Notes under the pieces: generated by a model
What the model was told of the DNA's origin: nothing
Database searches by the model: none
What the model saw: only the letters and a program-made list of their open reading frames with translations
NCBI GenBank assembly: GCA_000333855.2
Contig: CM007316.1
Location: 682,093 to 715,764, forward strand
Direction: 5' to 3'
Length of the DNA stretch: 33,672 nucleotides
From: Endotrypanum monterogeii
Taxonomy: Eukaryota; Euglenozoa; Kinetoplastea; Trypanosomatida; Trypanosomatidae
Shown here: one piece after another, positions 10,642 through 19,369 of the stretch
Layout of the letters: every line of letters begins with the position of its first letter
How positions within the stretch are numbered: the first letter of the stretch is position 1
Translations under genes and position numbers: made by a program

Positions 10642-11106
10642 CGACACCTCTCTACAGAGTGCTAACAAATGAGCCGTGACAGAATAATCAAGAAGGAAGT
10701 GGGTGACAGAAGGAAAGGAAGTCGTGAAGATCAAGAGGCAAACAGATGAAGAATCATATGTGTGAATATGCGGGATGGAGAAATGAGGCGATCCCCTTCT
10801 CTCAATGGATCTCTGTTAGGGGTTAGGAGAACGAGAAAGCGCGACCAGCTGCGATTGCAGACGAGACTACCTCCATAACCTATCTCCCCAAACAAGTAAT
10901 AATAGATAAGGTAACAAGAAATACGAATCAAGACAAATCTCGCGTTATGGGAGCACCTGGCCTGTGTGTACCGGAAAAAAAAAAGGCACGGTGGCCGCAG
11001 TCTTGGGGCACCTAGTACGGGAAAAGAAGGGAGGGGTGATGAAGAAGATGATGGGATAATAATATCTCTAAAAATAAAAAATAATAATAATTTACAATCC
11101 TACTAA

Positions 11107-11136
11107 TAGTAGTAGTAGTAGTAGTAGTAGTAGTAG
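11107..11136. repeat. (TAG)n trinucleotide microsatellite
   Basis: Ten TAG units in the spacer between the 179-aa gene and mL38, next to an A/T-rich simple-sequence stretch. Confidence 0.95.
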
Positions 11137-11479
11137 CTATCATACACCTTATCCTCTTGGAAATTTGAGGTATGCTCATTTTTTTTTCTTTTTCCTGTGT
11201 GATGGATCAGTGAGGGGGTGCAGTGGGAGAGGCAGCAGCCCAACGCAAGAAGCACACAAAAAGGAAGAAAGACGAGAGCAGTAGGTTAGTCGAAGCAATA
11301 CCTTCACGATGTTGAGCACATGCAAAAGAAAAAAAAAAGGGCGACAATGCATAACGTGTGTTGCTTTGCCAGCTCATGGGTGTAAAACCACAGGACACAA
11401 TTGATACATCGATATGATTATTATCCAGGCGCTCGGAGTTGACAGCCAAATCACCACCTTTGCGGGTCCGTTGCTGGTT

Positions 11480-12019
11480 TCAGTCCGTCGCATTCTTCAC
11501 TATCTTCGCAAAGAACTCTTGTTTGTAAAACGTTTCGGGTGTCAGTGGTTCGCCATTCGATGTGAAGGGGGCATTTCCATCGATCCAGCGCTGCCGTTCG
11601 TACTCCACAGCCGTCTCCTTGCCAAGGAAAACCTCACGCTTAAACCACTCCACATCCTCTATACATTGAATCAAATGGTTACGCAAGAAGCGATACACCT
11701 CTTCGTCCTGGTTGCCAAAGTAGGCGCTAGTTACGTCGTCGGGATGTAGCGCACTCAATGAGCTCACACATTCCTTGATTTCCGAATCTTTGACATCGAG
11801 GTACTTGATAAAATCGGAGACCGTCAGCTTTTGGTCCTCCGCCCCTCTTTGTTGTTCCTCCACTCGCCGTTTCTCAATCACGTGAAGGGGTAGTGTTTCC
11901 GTCTCCTTCGAGGTCAGAAAATCAAAGTAGCCGGTATAAAGATTGATGACGCGGGTCTGCTGCTGCTCTCCCCAAATGGTCGCATACTCCGCCTCCGCCT
12001 CATTTACTAAGTTGAACAT
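11480..12019 (-). CDS. Hypothetical protein, 179 aa
   Basis: I do not recognise this protein. It is a compact acidic sequence with the amino-acid use of a folded globular protein: many aromatic residues, no low-complexity tracts, no signal peptide and no membrane segment. Predicted helices dominate, for example NEAEAEYATIWGEQQQTRVI near the N-terminus and DEEVYRFLRNHLIQCIEDVE around 105-124, followed by WFKREVFLGKE. The start at 12019 is ATG. A short upstream reading frame (ATG at 12042, stop at 12007) overlaps it in another frame if the longer leader is used. The gene lies between mL38 and the F-box/JmjC-like gene. A small trypanosomatid-specific subunit of a larger complex is possible, but nothing in the sequence names one. 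Confidence 0.75.
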   Translation of the reverse strand: MFNLVNEAEAEYATIWGEQQQTRVINLYTGYFDFLTSKETETLPLHVIEKRRVEEQQRGAEDQKLTVSDFIKYLDVKDSEIKECVSSLSALHPDDVTSAYFGNQDEEVYRFLRNHLIQCIEDVEWFKREVFLGKETAVEYERQRWIDGNAPFTSNGEPLTPETFYKQEFFAKIVKNATD

Positions 12020-12833
12020 TGTGGCACCAATGAAGCTTCCATGCGAGAAAAAAAATTTTTTAAAAAGTTGCGAGCTGTGATGTACGTCGTCTTTTATCGC
12101 CCTGTAAAGCGTGATGACACACGCAAGATATCAGAGAAATTAGCACACAGCAGAGCTTGTCAGCATCAAAAGCGAAACACACATAGACACAGATATACAC
12201 AGACAAAAAAAAAAAGAAAACAATTGAAGAAAAAAAAAAGATTCAAAATGGTAGTGAATGTGTAGGAAAAGAGAAACTAGCAAAACCAACCCCGCCAGGT
12301 GCCCTCTCAAGGATGCAGGTGCCTCCACGTGGGCGCGCCATAACAAAAGAGTTGGCTATTTACGACGAGGATACTCGCGGCTCTCCTCACCTCTGGAAGA
12401 GGGGGAGGGGAGAGAAAAGGAGAAACGAAATGCACGCGAACCAAATCGTCTAACGTGCAAGCGTGTGCGCACCTTTCTCGCTACCTATCGGCTTTGCTGA
12501 TGTGCACTGCTTCTTGTTACACGTGCTTAAGCTTGTACGTCACCTTGGAAATATAATTTAGGAATTGAAGAAAAAAAAAGGGGGAGGACAGATCAACAGG
12601 GAACGAGGCCCTCTCCTGCACTGCTTACCCCTGCCTACGCCCACAACTACGGACATGCAACTGTCATTACCCACTCCTGTGTGCTCTTCCCATCCCAGGT
12701 CCCATACCATTGACAGTGAGTGACATCAAGTACTGCGGCATGTCCTCGCTTCCTTTCCTGCCTGCCTGCCCAGGTACCCGCCTCACCTACCGACGACCTC
12801 GTTAGGGCAGAAAGCAGAGTCGTAGGAAAAGTG
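12020..12833. other. Spacer between the F-box/JmjC-like and 179-aa genes
   Basis: About 0.8 kb with the two candidate acceptors for the 179-aa gene, A-runs at 12205, 12229 and 12570, and no supported gene. Confidence 0.7.
12156..12240 (-). promoter_or_regulatory. Predicted trans-splice acceptor for the 179-aa gene
   Basis: Minus-strand T-runs at 12205-12214 and 12229-12238 form a long pyrimidine-rich tract. The first AG afterwards is at 12157-12156, giving a leader of about 136 nt. A second candidate is the AG at 12037-12036 behind the T8 at about 12048-12055, giving a leader of only 16 nt. Confidence 0.4.
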
Positions 12834-14693
12834 TCAAAACAGTTCGTCAAGAATATCGTCTTTGGTCGTCTTGCGCGTTCTCAGGTAAGCCATGAGATCT
12901 CTGGGCCTCGATTCAATGTCCTTCATCTCAAAATACTGCTGCACAGTCGCCTCCACCGAATCCTTCTCACTTCCGTAGACAGCGCTACAGGTTGATGACG
13001 GGTAAACCACCGGCAAGTACTGCGCCTTCTGCTGGAGCGGAGTTAGTTGTGTAAAAAACGGATAGATAAAGGTGGGAACACGGAAAATACACCCAGCCTT
13101 TGGCCAACACCAACTCATATCCCAGTACGCCGTCAGCCAATCCTCTAGAGTGGCAGGCACATCTGCATCCGATGGAGCGCAGTACGGCGCACCTTTAAGC
13201 ACGTCGTGCATCACCGAGTTTCCCCCAGCAAGAAGATGACGAAGCGAGGCGCGGGAGCTCTCACAGAGACCATAGTGTTTCTCGTTGGTGGCCAGCGCAT
13301 AGAGAGAAAGCACCGCCCGCCGGCGAACCGCTTCGTGATAGAAAGTTGCGTTGCTGTGTTCTTCAAAGACCCGGATCAAGTAAGGCACAACCTGCCCAGC
13401 GACATAGCGATCGTCCTGCAGATCTTCCTGGACGTAGGCGTAGAGGATGGGGTTGGTCTGCCACCGAGAGCAGCGGTGCAGAAAATATGACACGTCGTCC
13501 AACCAGAGATTCGAAATGCGGCGTTGCTCAACAACAACACAATCTTGGAGCGCGATAGAGGTTTGCGCAACGTTTGGCGGTATCAATATCGGTGGCCCGC
13601 CGCTCTCGAGAATCGAAACTGTGAGGATTGGCAGAGTGGCGGCGTCGCATGGCAACGCCTCGTCGGGCATCTGAAATATGTCCAGTGCGACCACTTTCCC
13701 ACGTATGCTTGCCTCGTCATCATGCAGTACCCAGTCATAGCCGCCTTTCGGGGAGAAGATGGTGAGCATGGCAGGAACGTGCGAAGCCCGGATTCCAGTC
13801 GATGCTGCCGCGGTGGCTTCTGTTGAACCCTCGTCAAACAAGAGAGCGGCGATGTGCCTAGCAGCTGTGCGGCTCACTGACCGGGAGAACGAAGAGGGCA
13901 AGGATGCTACCTCTTGGCCTGTGAAGCCTTTTAATGCACCTCCCTCTGCGCCATTGCCTGTAAATAACGGGAGCGCAGCCTGCATGGCAAATTCGCCGGA
14001 GTCGTTCAGGTGCCAATGCCGCTGCATGCCGCGCTGGGAAACCCAGGTCGCCGTATCACAGACGGCGCCATCGTCGAGATAAGATGGCCACAGAAGGCGT
14101 TCGCCAAGGATAGGCAGCGGCGAACAGCCATCACTTCGGTGAAACAGCTGTAAATCGAGTACCTCCTCGGAGCTGAAAGCATCAGTGGGCACCGATGAGG
14201 CTGTGGCACCGACTGCCTCCAGATCCTGATCAGTGATCTGCACCTCTACTCCGCCGGTGTGGTGAAACACTTCGTCGAAAGATGAGATCATTTTATGAAA
14301 GGTAGACTCCTGCATATCCGTTCCAGGACTACCCCAGCCCCGTCGCAAGGCAATCTGGGGCTTCGGAAATGCATTCCAACGCGAGTCTGTCAACCAGCGT
14401 AGACTGTCTGGACCACACGCGCAGTAGGCTTCTGCTGCACGTATGTCACTCGCGTGCACTGGTATGCCTGCCTCCAGGTACTTCATGAGCTCTTCCTCTG
14501 ATAGAAGTAGATTATCCACGGTCGACACGCCATCCCGCTCCAGCTTCGGTGCTAGGACACATCTCCACTTGCTTGATACCGCCGACGCGTCGAAGGGTGG
14601 TGGCAGACGCAGGTGGCTCAAAACATCACAAAGCGAAAAGACAGGAAGGCCACAGAACGTCTCGGTGGGTGGACCTTCTGACACTGTCTCCAT
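12834..14693 (-). CDS. Possible F-box protein with a JmjC-like region
   Basis: A 619-aa protein. Residues about 14-48 (GLPVFSLCDVLSHLRLPPPF...SSKWRCVL) have the hydrophobic spacing of an F-box, the Skp1-binding motif. Residues about 215-400 resemble a JmjC/cupin dioxygenase region: RHWHLNDSGEFAMQAALP (225-242), an inserted loop, then MLTIFSPKGGYDWVLHDDE (309-327), then ILESGGPPILIPPNVAQTS (361-379). In active JmjC enzymes an HxD pair and a later His bind iron. Here the first site reads H228-L-N230 and the later position falls on Q377, so if the assignment is right the enzyme is probably inactive or atypical. Residues 400-600 are a helical domain I cannot name. A longer frame to 14756 begins with TTG, so the ATG at 14693 is chosen. 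Coding status is firm; the F-box and JmjC labels are tentative. F-box plus JmjC is a known combination in eukaryotes. Confidence 0.8.
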   Translation of the reverse strand: METVSEGPPTETFCGLPVFSLCDVLSHLRLPPPFDASAVSSKWRCVLAPKLERDGVSTVDNLLLSEEELMKYLEAGIPVHASDIRAAEAYCACGPDSLRWLTDSRWNAFPKPQIALRRGWGSPGTDMQESTFHKMISSFDEVFHHTGGVEVQITDQDLEAVGATASSVPTDAFSSEEVLDLQLFHRSDGCSPLPILGERLLWPSYLDDGAVCDTATWVSQRGMQRHWHLNDSGEFAMQAALPLFTGNGAEGGALKGFTGQEVASLPSSFSRSVSRTAARHIAALLFDEGSTEATAAASTGIRASHVPAMLTIFSPKGGYDWVLHDDEASIRGKVVALDIFQMPDEALPCDAATLPILTVSILESGGPPILIPPNVAQTSIALQDCVVVEQRRISNLWLDDVSYFLHRCSRWQTNPILYAYVQEDLQDDRYVAGQVVPYLIRVFEEHSNATFYHEAVRRRAVLSLYALATNEKHYGLCESSRASLRHLLAGGNSVMHDVLKGAPYCAPSDADVPATLEDWLTAYWDMSWCWPKAGCIFRVPTFIYPFFTQLTPLQQKAQYLPVVYPSSTCSAVYGSEKDSVEATVQQYFEMKDIESRPRDLMAYLRTRKTTKDDILDELF

Positions 14694-14949
14694 CCTCCTC
14701 CTATCGTGAGGTAGCACGTTCGCTGCTACCGGAAGCACACTCTCCCGGGAACACAATTTTTTTGTTTTTTTTTATGAAAACGTTGTGGGGATCCCACTGC
14801 ACGTTTGCATGTCTCTCTTGTATGTATCTTCCTCGTCTCTCACCCCCGCTCAGTGCCAATAACCCGTGGCGCGTACACCGTCCATAAGACGAGCTCACAT
14901 GCGTTGATGAGCAAGAAAGTGTCTCCCTCCCGTCGAATCCACAGAACGC

Positions 14950-14992
14950 CTATTTTAACAAAACGGAAGCAATGCGGGGGTGAAAAAAAAAA
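14950..14992 (-). promoter_or_regulatory. Possible trans-splice acceptor for the F-box/JmjC-like gene
   Basis: T10 on the minus strand (14983-14992) followed by C/T-rich sequence reaches an AG at 14951-14950. The leader would be about 256 nt and would contain several upstream ATGs, which makes this weaker than the other sites. Confidence 0.3.
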
Positions 14993-15043
14993 CTGTAAAT
15001 ACCCCCTCGTGTCTGTCTTTAAGAGTATATATATATATATATA

Positions 15044-15334
15044 TTAATATACATGGAAAAGGCAGAGAAGGACGTGGAGAAAATTTTTCAGATATCGCGA
15101 TACATCCTCGTGCCAACGACGGGTGAAGATATTTTCTTTCAAGATAAAAGCCAAACAGAGGCGATTTATCGGAAGGAAAAAATAAACTGCACTTGTCCTC
15201 AACATGAAGGAGTCGGCAGACCTTTGACCCGTGGGTGGACCAGCTACATCCACCTTCGGAGTCAGCATCGTCCTTACAAGGAAAGCGGTTGGTAATATGT
15301 GATGCCCCTGATCAGCTGACAGGGCTACTTGCAT
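15044..15334 (-). CDS. Doubtful small ORF, 96 aa
   Basis: An ATG-initiated frame with non-repetitive sequence (MQVALSADQGHHILPTAF at its start) lies between the F-box/JmjC-like gene and the basic-protein gene and ends at the TA microsatellite near 15025-15044. The stretch before the ATG has only a weak pyrimidine tract (TATTTCTTTT) and an AG immediately at the start. The opposite strand is also open here (15053-15295), so openness alone says little. It could be a short gene, a remnant or chance. Confidence 0.15.
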   Translation of the reverse strand: MQVALSADQGHHILPTAFLVRTMLTPKVDVAGPPTGQRSADSFMLRTSAVYFFLPINRLCLAFILKENIFTRRWHEDVSRYLKNFLHVLLCLFHVY

Positions 15335-15665
15335 CTTAAAAGAAATACCGCCCTACTCTTCCTTTTTCTTTCTTTTTGTGCTGTCCGTGCTGCTCACTGC
15401 CTCTGAGACCTTGACTCAGACATGTGTGCACGTGCGTGATCTGCAAGTAAAAGCTGGCAGGGTGCGTAGCTGAAGCGAGATGCACCGCGCGTGAGCAGTT
15501 ATATATATAAATATATAAATATATAAATAAATACATTATATATTTGAGATGATTACTGGCAATTACCTTTTCGAAAAAGGAAGAAGAAAAAAGAGAGTTT
15601 GCTCACCGGTGCGGTTGGAAAAAAAAATGGACGAGGCACGTAATGGCATTCTTAAACGTTGCAAT

Positions 15666-15709
<44 letters not shown>
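15666..15709. repeat. Compound (TA)n(GA)n microsatellite
   Basis: About ten TA units run directly into about twelve GA units. Confidence 0.95.
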
Positions 15710-15773
15710 ACGAGGGAACCACAGAGAAAAGGGGGTAAATGAAAACAGCCTGCGCGTAGGCCCGCCCACTCCC

Positions 15774-15784
15774 CATATAAATAA

Positions 15785-15815
<31 letters not shown>

Positions 15816-15820
15816 TATAT
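15774..15820. repeat. TAAATA/(TA)n A/T-rich repeat
   Basis: Interrupted and pure TA units over about 47 bp, in the spacer downstream of the basic-protein gene. Confidence 0.9.
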
Positions 15821-16073
15821 GGAAGAGCAGCAGCCCCCCTCTCTGTCTGAACGTTTTAGAGACCACAAAAGTCTGTTTGCAAGAAACATGCCTCCTGACT
15901 AAACAGAATCCACCGGACACAAAGCTTAACTTGCACGTGACAGAACTTCGGCGTCCCGGCCACTCTCAATTCAGCAGCGAGGCGAAGCGGAGAGCGCGGA
16001 CATTCTTGTATTCTCTCTGGCAAGATCGGTGGTTGCCCTTACGTCGACTCTGATGCATCGGCGCGCATCGAAA

Positions 16074-16802
16074 TCAGTAGAGAGAACGTGTGGGGGCCTT
16101 TGGAGACCTGCCATGAAAGCGTGTACTGCCGACTCCCTTGTGATGGCTCTGAGCGCTCCGATCATTGTTCCGCACAGTACGCCCATTCTGCACATGGCGT
16201 CCTCTCTGCCCACCACGACTAACTTGATTGCGCTCGACCTTGCTACCCACTGCATGTTTTTCCTTTTTCTGTGACCACGATGCACAGCCGTATTCCCGAT
16301 TGTGGGGTCGATCTATGCCGTTGGCACTACGCATACGGCCACCTTGCTTGCGCGGCACTGCTCGACGCCGAGAAGGTGGTACATCGTCTCCATCTGCATC
16401 CTCATCACCGTATTTGTCTACGTTATCCACCTGGAATGCGCTGTCGGCAACACTTCGCATCGATGAGGTATCATGCTCATCCTCGTCCTCGTAACTGTCC
16501 GGCCCTTGGCCTCGATTCTCTGCCGAAGACATCGCCTCACCTGGTCCGGTCGAAACTCCCTGTAGTGACTCAGTCACCTTCGCAGCAGCCCGTTCCGCCT
16601 TGCGGCGCGAAATGTAGGACTCCATGAGCGCCGTCATGTGACTGTCTTCTTGACCTGCAAACTTCCGCGCTGCAATGCGACCGAGGCGCTTCTTGAGCCG
16701 AATCACCCGTTTTGTTTTGGATAACTTGACTTGCTTCTCCTTGCGCCGCTCAGAGCGAGACTTCATGGGGTCGAAACCCCGGCTGTATGGATTACCGCGC
16801 AT
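16074..16802 (-). CDS. Basic hypothetical protein, 242 aa
   Basis: I do not recognise this protein. The first about 70 residues are highly basic and probably helical (RSERRKEKQVKLSKTKRVIR, then LKKRLGRIAARKFAG). The middle (about 85-140) is acidic and Ser-rich (SYEDEDEHDTSS, YGDEDADGDD). The last 100 residues are Arg/Gly/His/Gln-rich and look disordered, with RGG- and RG-like steps. This basic, then acidic, then RG-rich composition is common in nucleolar or RNA-associated proteins, but no family motif supports more than that. The ATG at 16802 is the first in frame and follows a strong predicted splice acceptor by 49 nt. Its upstream neighbour is the SMN gene about 1 kb away. Confidence 0.72.
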   Translation of the reverse strand: MRGNPYSRGFDPMKSRSERRKEKQVKLSKTKRVIRLKKRLGRIAARKFAGQEDSHMTALMESYISRRKAERAAAKVTESLQGVSTGPGEAMSSAENRGQGPDSYEDEDEHDTSSMRSVADSAFQVDNVDKYGDEDADGDDVPPSRRRAVPRKQGGRMRSANGIDRPHNREYGCASWSQKKEKHAVGSKVERNQVSRGGQRGRHVQNGRTVRNNDRSAQSHHKGVGSTRFHGRSPKAPTRSLY

Positions 16803-17835
16803 GACACCACTATATATTTACTGGATAGACAAACACGAGCACACTGCACTGCTGTCACGGCGTAGCGCAAAAAGGGGGAGGGGAGGAGGGAGGAGGGAAA
16901 GTAAGAGAGAAACCGAATGATACGAATCTGTGATATATAGAAATATCAAGCCGAAGCCCCAGCATCCGTGAATGGAAGGTGCACATAAGAATCTACGCAA
17001 AGATTTGTTCAAGTCGTCCAGCAGCCGAGATGAATGCTGATAGAGCCGTGGAGGGGAAGATCAAGCTGTGCAGGATGCGAGAAATGCCTGCGTATAGTCC
17101 AGCTCCCCCTCCGCCGGCAACCCCCTCACAAACACACTATCCTCAAAAAGGCATGAACTTGATTGAGAAAAAGAATCTTTGCGTATCGCTCCTAGTAGGG
17201 GGAGGAGTCATGTATACACCAAGTCAAAATCGGTAAACTAGGTGATGAGTGGATAAGTTGATAGGGAGACTTGAAGCAGTGAGGAGGAGAAAAAACATTC
17301 CCGCCTCTCACCGCGAGTCTTCCCTATCACACACGTTTATATGTCTGTGTGCGTGTGTGTGCTTCTCCATCGATTTTGTTTTGTTAGGTTGTTGGCTTTT
17401 CTTTTATCGGTCGAGACAGTCTTCACTCACCTGCGTCCTGGTAAATCTCCCAGGACAAACGAAGCACATGCGCAGACACAGAGTGAAAAAAAAAAAGGAG
17501 GGCTCACAAGGGCGGTGACACAGACTTATATCTGAAATTGGGAAGGAAAGAGAGGCGGTACACACAGGCTGAAGCGCCTCCGTCCCCCTAGTCTCCCCCT
17601 CTCGGTTCAAAAAAAAAAAGAGGAAAACACGTGCATCTATTTTCTCCTCACTCCGCCCCCTTTTTGACACCGTCGGCGGGATACAGGGAGCGGGGGAAGC
17701 GATCAGAGTTCTTCAACCCCGACGCTAAAGGAAAAAAAAAACGGCTTCATCGAACTCATCTCCGAAACAAGTGAAGACACCCCACCCCCACACCCATCCA
17801 TGCGCAGGACCATAGAAACGAGAAATTGTCGTGCA
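16803..17835. other. Spacer between SMN and the basic-protein gene
   Basis: About 1 kb with the strong acceptor tract at 16869-16916, a TG-rich stretch near 17341-17362, and A-runs at 17487, 17609 and 17731. No gene is seen. Confidence 0.7.
16852..16917 (-). promoter_or_regulatory. Predicted trans-splice acceptor for the basic-protein gene
   Basis: The clearest tract in the window: about 48 nt of almost pure C/T on the minus strand (16869-16916). The first AG follows at 16853-16852. The leader is 49 nt. Confidence 0.55.
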
Positions 17836-18294
17836 TCAGCGACGTCTTTTTCGGCAAGACTTATCAGATGCCTCAGTGCGACCAACAAAGCGTCCGGCCT
17901 CGAACCCTGCATTGTAGAAAGATAGCACCAGTTTCTCAACATCCTCAGGAAGTCCATTCAAATTAGGGCAGCTGCGCGGTGAAGACGCACTATTTGCAAG
18001 CTTCGGTTGAGACTGTGATGCCATACTTCCCTTGGAAGAAGATGTGCTCAACGATGTGGAAGAAGCAGCTAAGCGCTCCTCACTGTAGGATTCATCGGTC
18101 CCGCTGGATAAAACAGAGTCGTCTTCACCCTCCACCTCTGTGTGAGTATTTCGGACGGCGTCCGTGTTGTCAAGCTGCTCGTTGAAAAGCTTTAAAAGAT
18201 AAGCATCGTCCCATAGGGCCTGATCGGCGCGGGAATAGGTTTTTCCCGTCGCCGGCTTACTGTTGCACCCACGCGACCGCCGTGAGCTAGACAT
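17836..18294 (-). CDS. SMN: Survival motor neuron (SMN)-like protein, Tudor-less
   Basis: Predicted 152-aa SMN homologue, the assembly chaperone that with Gemin2 loads Sm rings onto spliceosomal snRNAs. Two diagnostic parts of SMN are visible. Near the N-terminus, ALWDDAYLLKLFNEQLD (about 26-42) matches the Gemin2-binding motif, in which a WDD is followed by an amphipathic helix. Near the C-terminus, PEDVEKLVLSFYNAGFEAGR (116-135) followed by FVG matches the YG-box oligomerisation helix, whose vertebrate form has repeated Y-x-x-G spacing. Between them is only an acidic/Ser-rich linker; no Tudor domain is present. A short SMN of about this size was described in Trypanosoma brucei (from memory), which supports the call. 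The tail RKRRR is a likely nuclear signal. A longer frame from 18312 begins with GTG, so the ATG at 18294 is used. Assignment rests on two short motifs. Confidence 0.72.
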   Translation of the reverse strand: MSSSRRSRGCNSKPATGKTYSRADQALWDDAYLLKLFNEQLDNTDAVRNTHTEVEGEDDSVLSSGTDESYSEERLAASSTSLSTSSSKGSMASQSQPKLANSASSPRSCPNLNGLPEDVEKLVLSFYNAGFEAGRFVGRTEASDKSCRKRRR

Positions 18295-18311
18295 AGGCAA
18301 TAAAAACGACA

Positions 18312-18340
18312 CTAGAAGGAATTAAAAATAGGGGAAATGC
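18312..18340 (-). promoter_or_regulatory. Predicted trans-splice acceptor for SMN
   Basis: Minus-strand pyrimidine-rich stretch (about 18314-18339) ending at its first AG, 18313-18312. It leaves a 17-nt leader before the ATG at 18294 and would exclude the in-frame GTG at 18312. Confidence 0.45.
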
Positions 18341-19007
18341 CAACTATAAATTATGTAGGAGAAAAAACTTATCGACAGGACGTACTCCTCTTGCCAGAAT
18401 TGCGCTGCGCTCCAGAGAAAATCGAAGGAGTCGGCAGCTCAACAAGACCCCCGCTGAAAAAAAAAAACGACAGTGTGAATAGGGAGGCGCTAACGATAAG
18501 CAGTAGCGCAGGTGTGCAAGGGATGGCGTGAAAAAAAAGTAAGGGAGAGTGAGGAGGAGAAAAAGGATAGAAGTATCGGACTTGCACAGGAGATTGGGTA
18601 TCAGACATCCTTTATGCCTGTTTGTGTTTATCGATCGCATTGCGCATTACCAGCATCATTTCTTATCAAGTACATGGAAAAGGAGAGAGACAGTGGGCGA
18701 GCACGTAGTTCACCCCTTCGATTAAATCTCTAACCCATGTTGTACCACACGACAGCCAAAAAGGAGTACACAAAACAAGTAGGAGCGATCTACCGCCTCC
18801 TGAAAACAACAAAGAAAGTAGCCAAGACGCGAGTTAGTACACCATCGGCGTTGCCAAAGTTGAGAATATTTTCTTTCTTTACAGATCAAAGACCTATAAT
18901 ACTGACATGCGCCCAACCTGCATCAAACTCACCAGAGCAAGAACCAATCCTGTTTGCACAGTCCCCGCGACCCCGTCGCCTAGTTAGGCGACCGCTTAGT
19001 GTTCGCC

Positions 19008-19038
<31 letters not shown>
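19008..19038. repeat. (AAT)n trinucleotide microsatellite
   Basis: About ten AAT units, upstream (on the plus strand) of the GC-rich island. Confidence 0.95.
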
Positions 19039-19040
<2 letters not shown>

Positions 19041-19335
19041 AATAAGAAATACCACACACGTGCCAATGGGACAACTTTCTGGGAAGGGAAACCATTTTTT
19101 TTTCCGTATAACAGACGCATACCACAAGCTTCACCCTACACAAAACAACAGTGCACTGAAAACACTCAAAGAGCGTCCATATATACATATATATATATGT
19201 TTATTTATACGGGTATGAATATGTGTGTATGTATAGATTAAGAAAACTAAAGACAGTTGAAAAGACACAAATATATTCAAAGTTTTTCGGCCAAAAAAAA
19301 ATTACAAAACACTAACGCGCATCCACGACTTAGTA

Positions 19336-19359
19336 TGTGTGTGTGTGTGTGTGTGTGTG
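19336..19359. repeat. (TG)n microsatellite
   Basis: Twelve TG units bordering the left side of the GC-rich island. Confidence 0.95.
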
Positions 19360-19369
19360 CCTGTGTGCA

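Larger units (their letters stand above)
10547..11479. other. Spacer between the 179-aa gene and mL38
   Basis: About 0.9 kb. Besides the mL38 leader it contains A/T-rich simple sequence at 11068-11095 and a (TAG)n microsatellite at 11107-11136. No gene is seen. Confidence 0.7.
14694..16073. other. Spacer between the basic-protein and F-box/JmjC-like genes
   Basis: About 1.4 kb dominated by simple sequence: TA at 15025-15044, AT-rich 15499-15545, TA then GA at 15666-15709, TAAATA/TA at 15774-15820. It includes the doubtful 96-codon ORF at 15044-15334. Confidence 0.7.

Noticed and set aside
10815..10830. Telomere-like GTTAGGGGTTAGG
   Set aside because: Only two imperfect units; no array and no subtelomeric context.
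14694..14756. N-terminal extension of the F-box/JmjC-like protein from 14756
   Set aside because: The codon is TTG; the first in-frame ATG is at 14693, directly before the F-box-like region.
18295..18312. N-terminal extension of SMN from 18312
   Set aside because: The codon is GTG and it coincides with the predicted splice acceptor; the ATG is at 18294.
18737..19012. 91-codon ATG-initiated plus-strand frame
   Set aside because: Antisense to all neighbours, ends in a microsatellite, and shows no recognisable motif.
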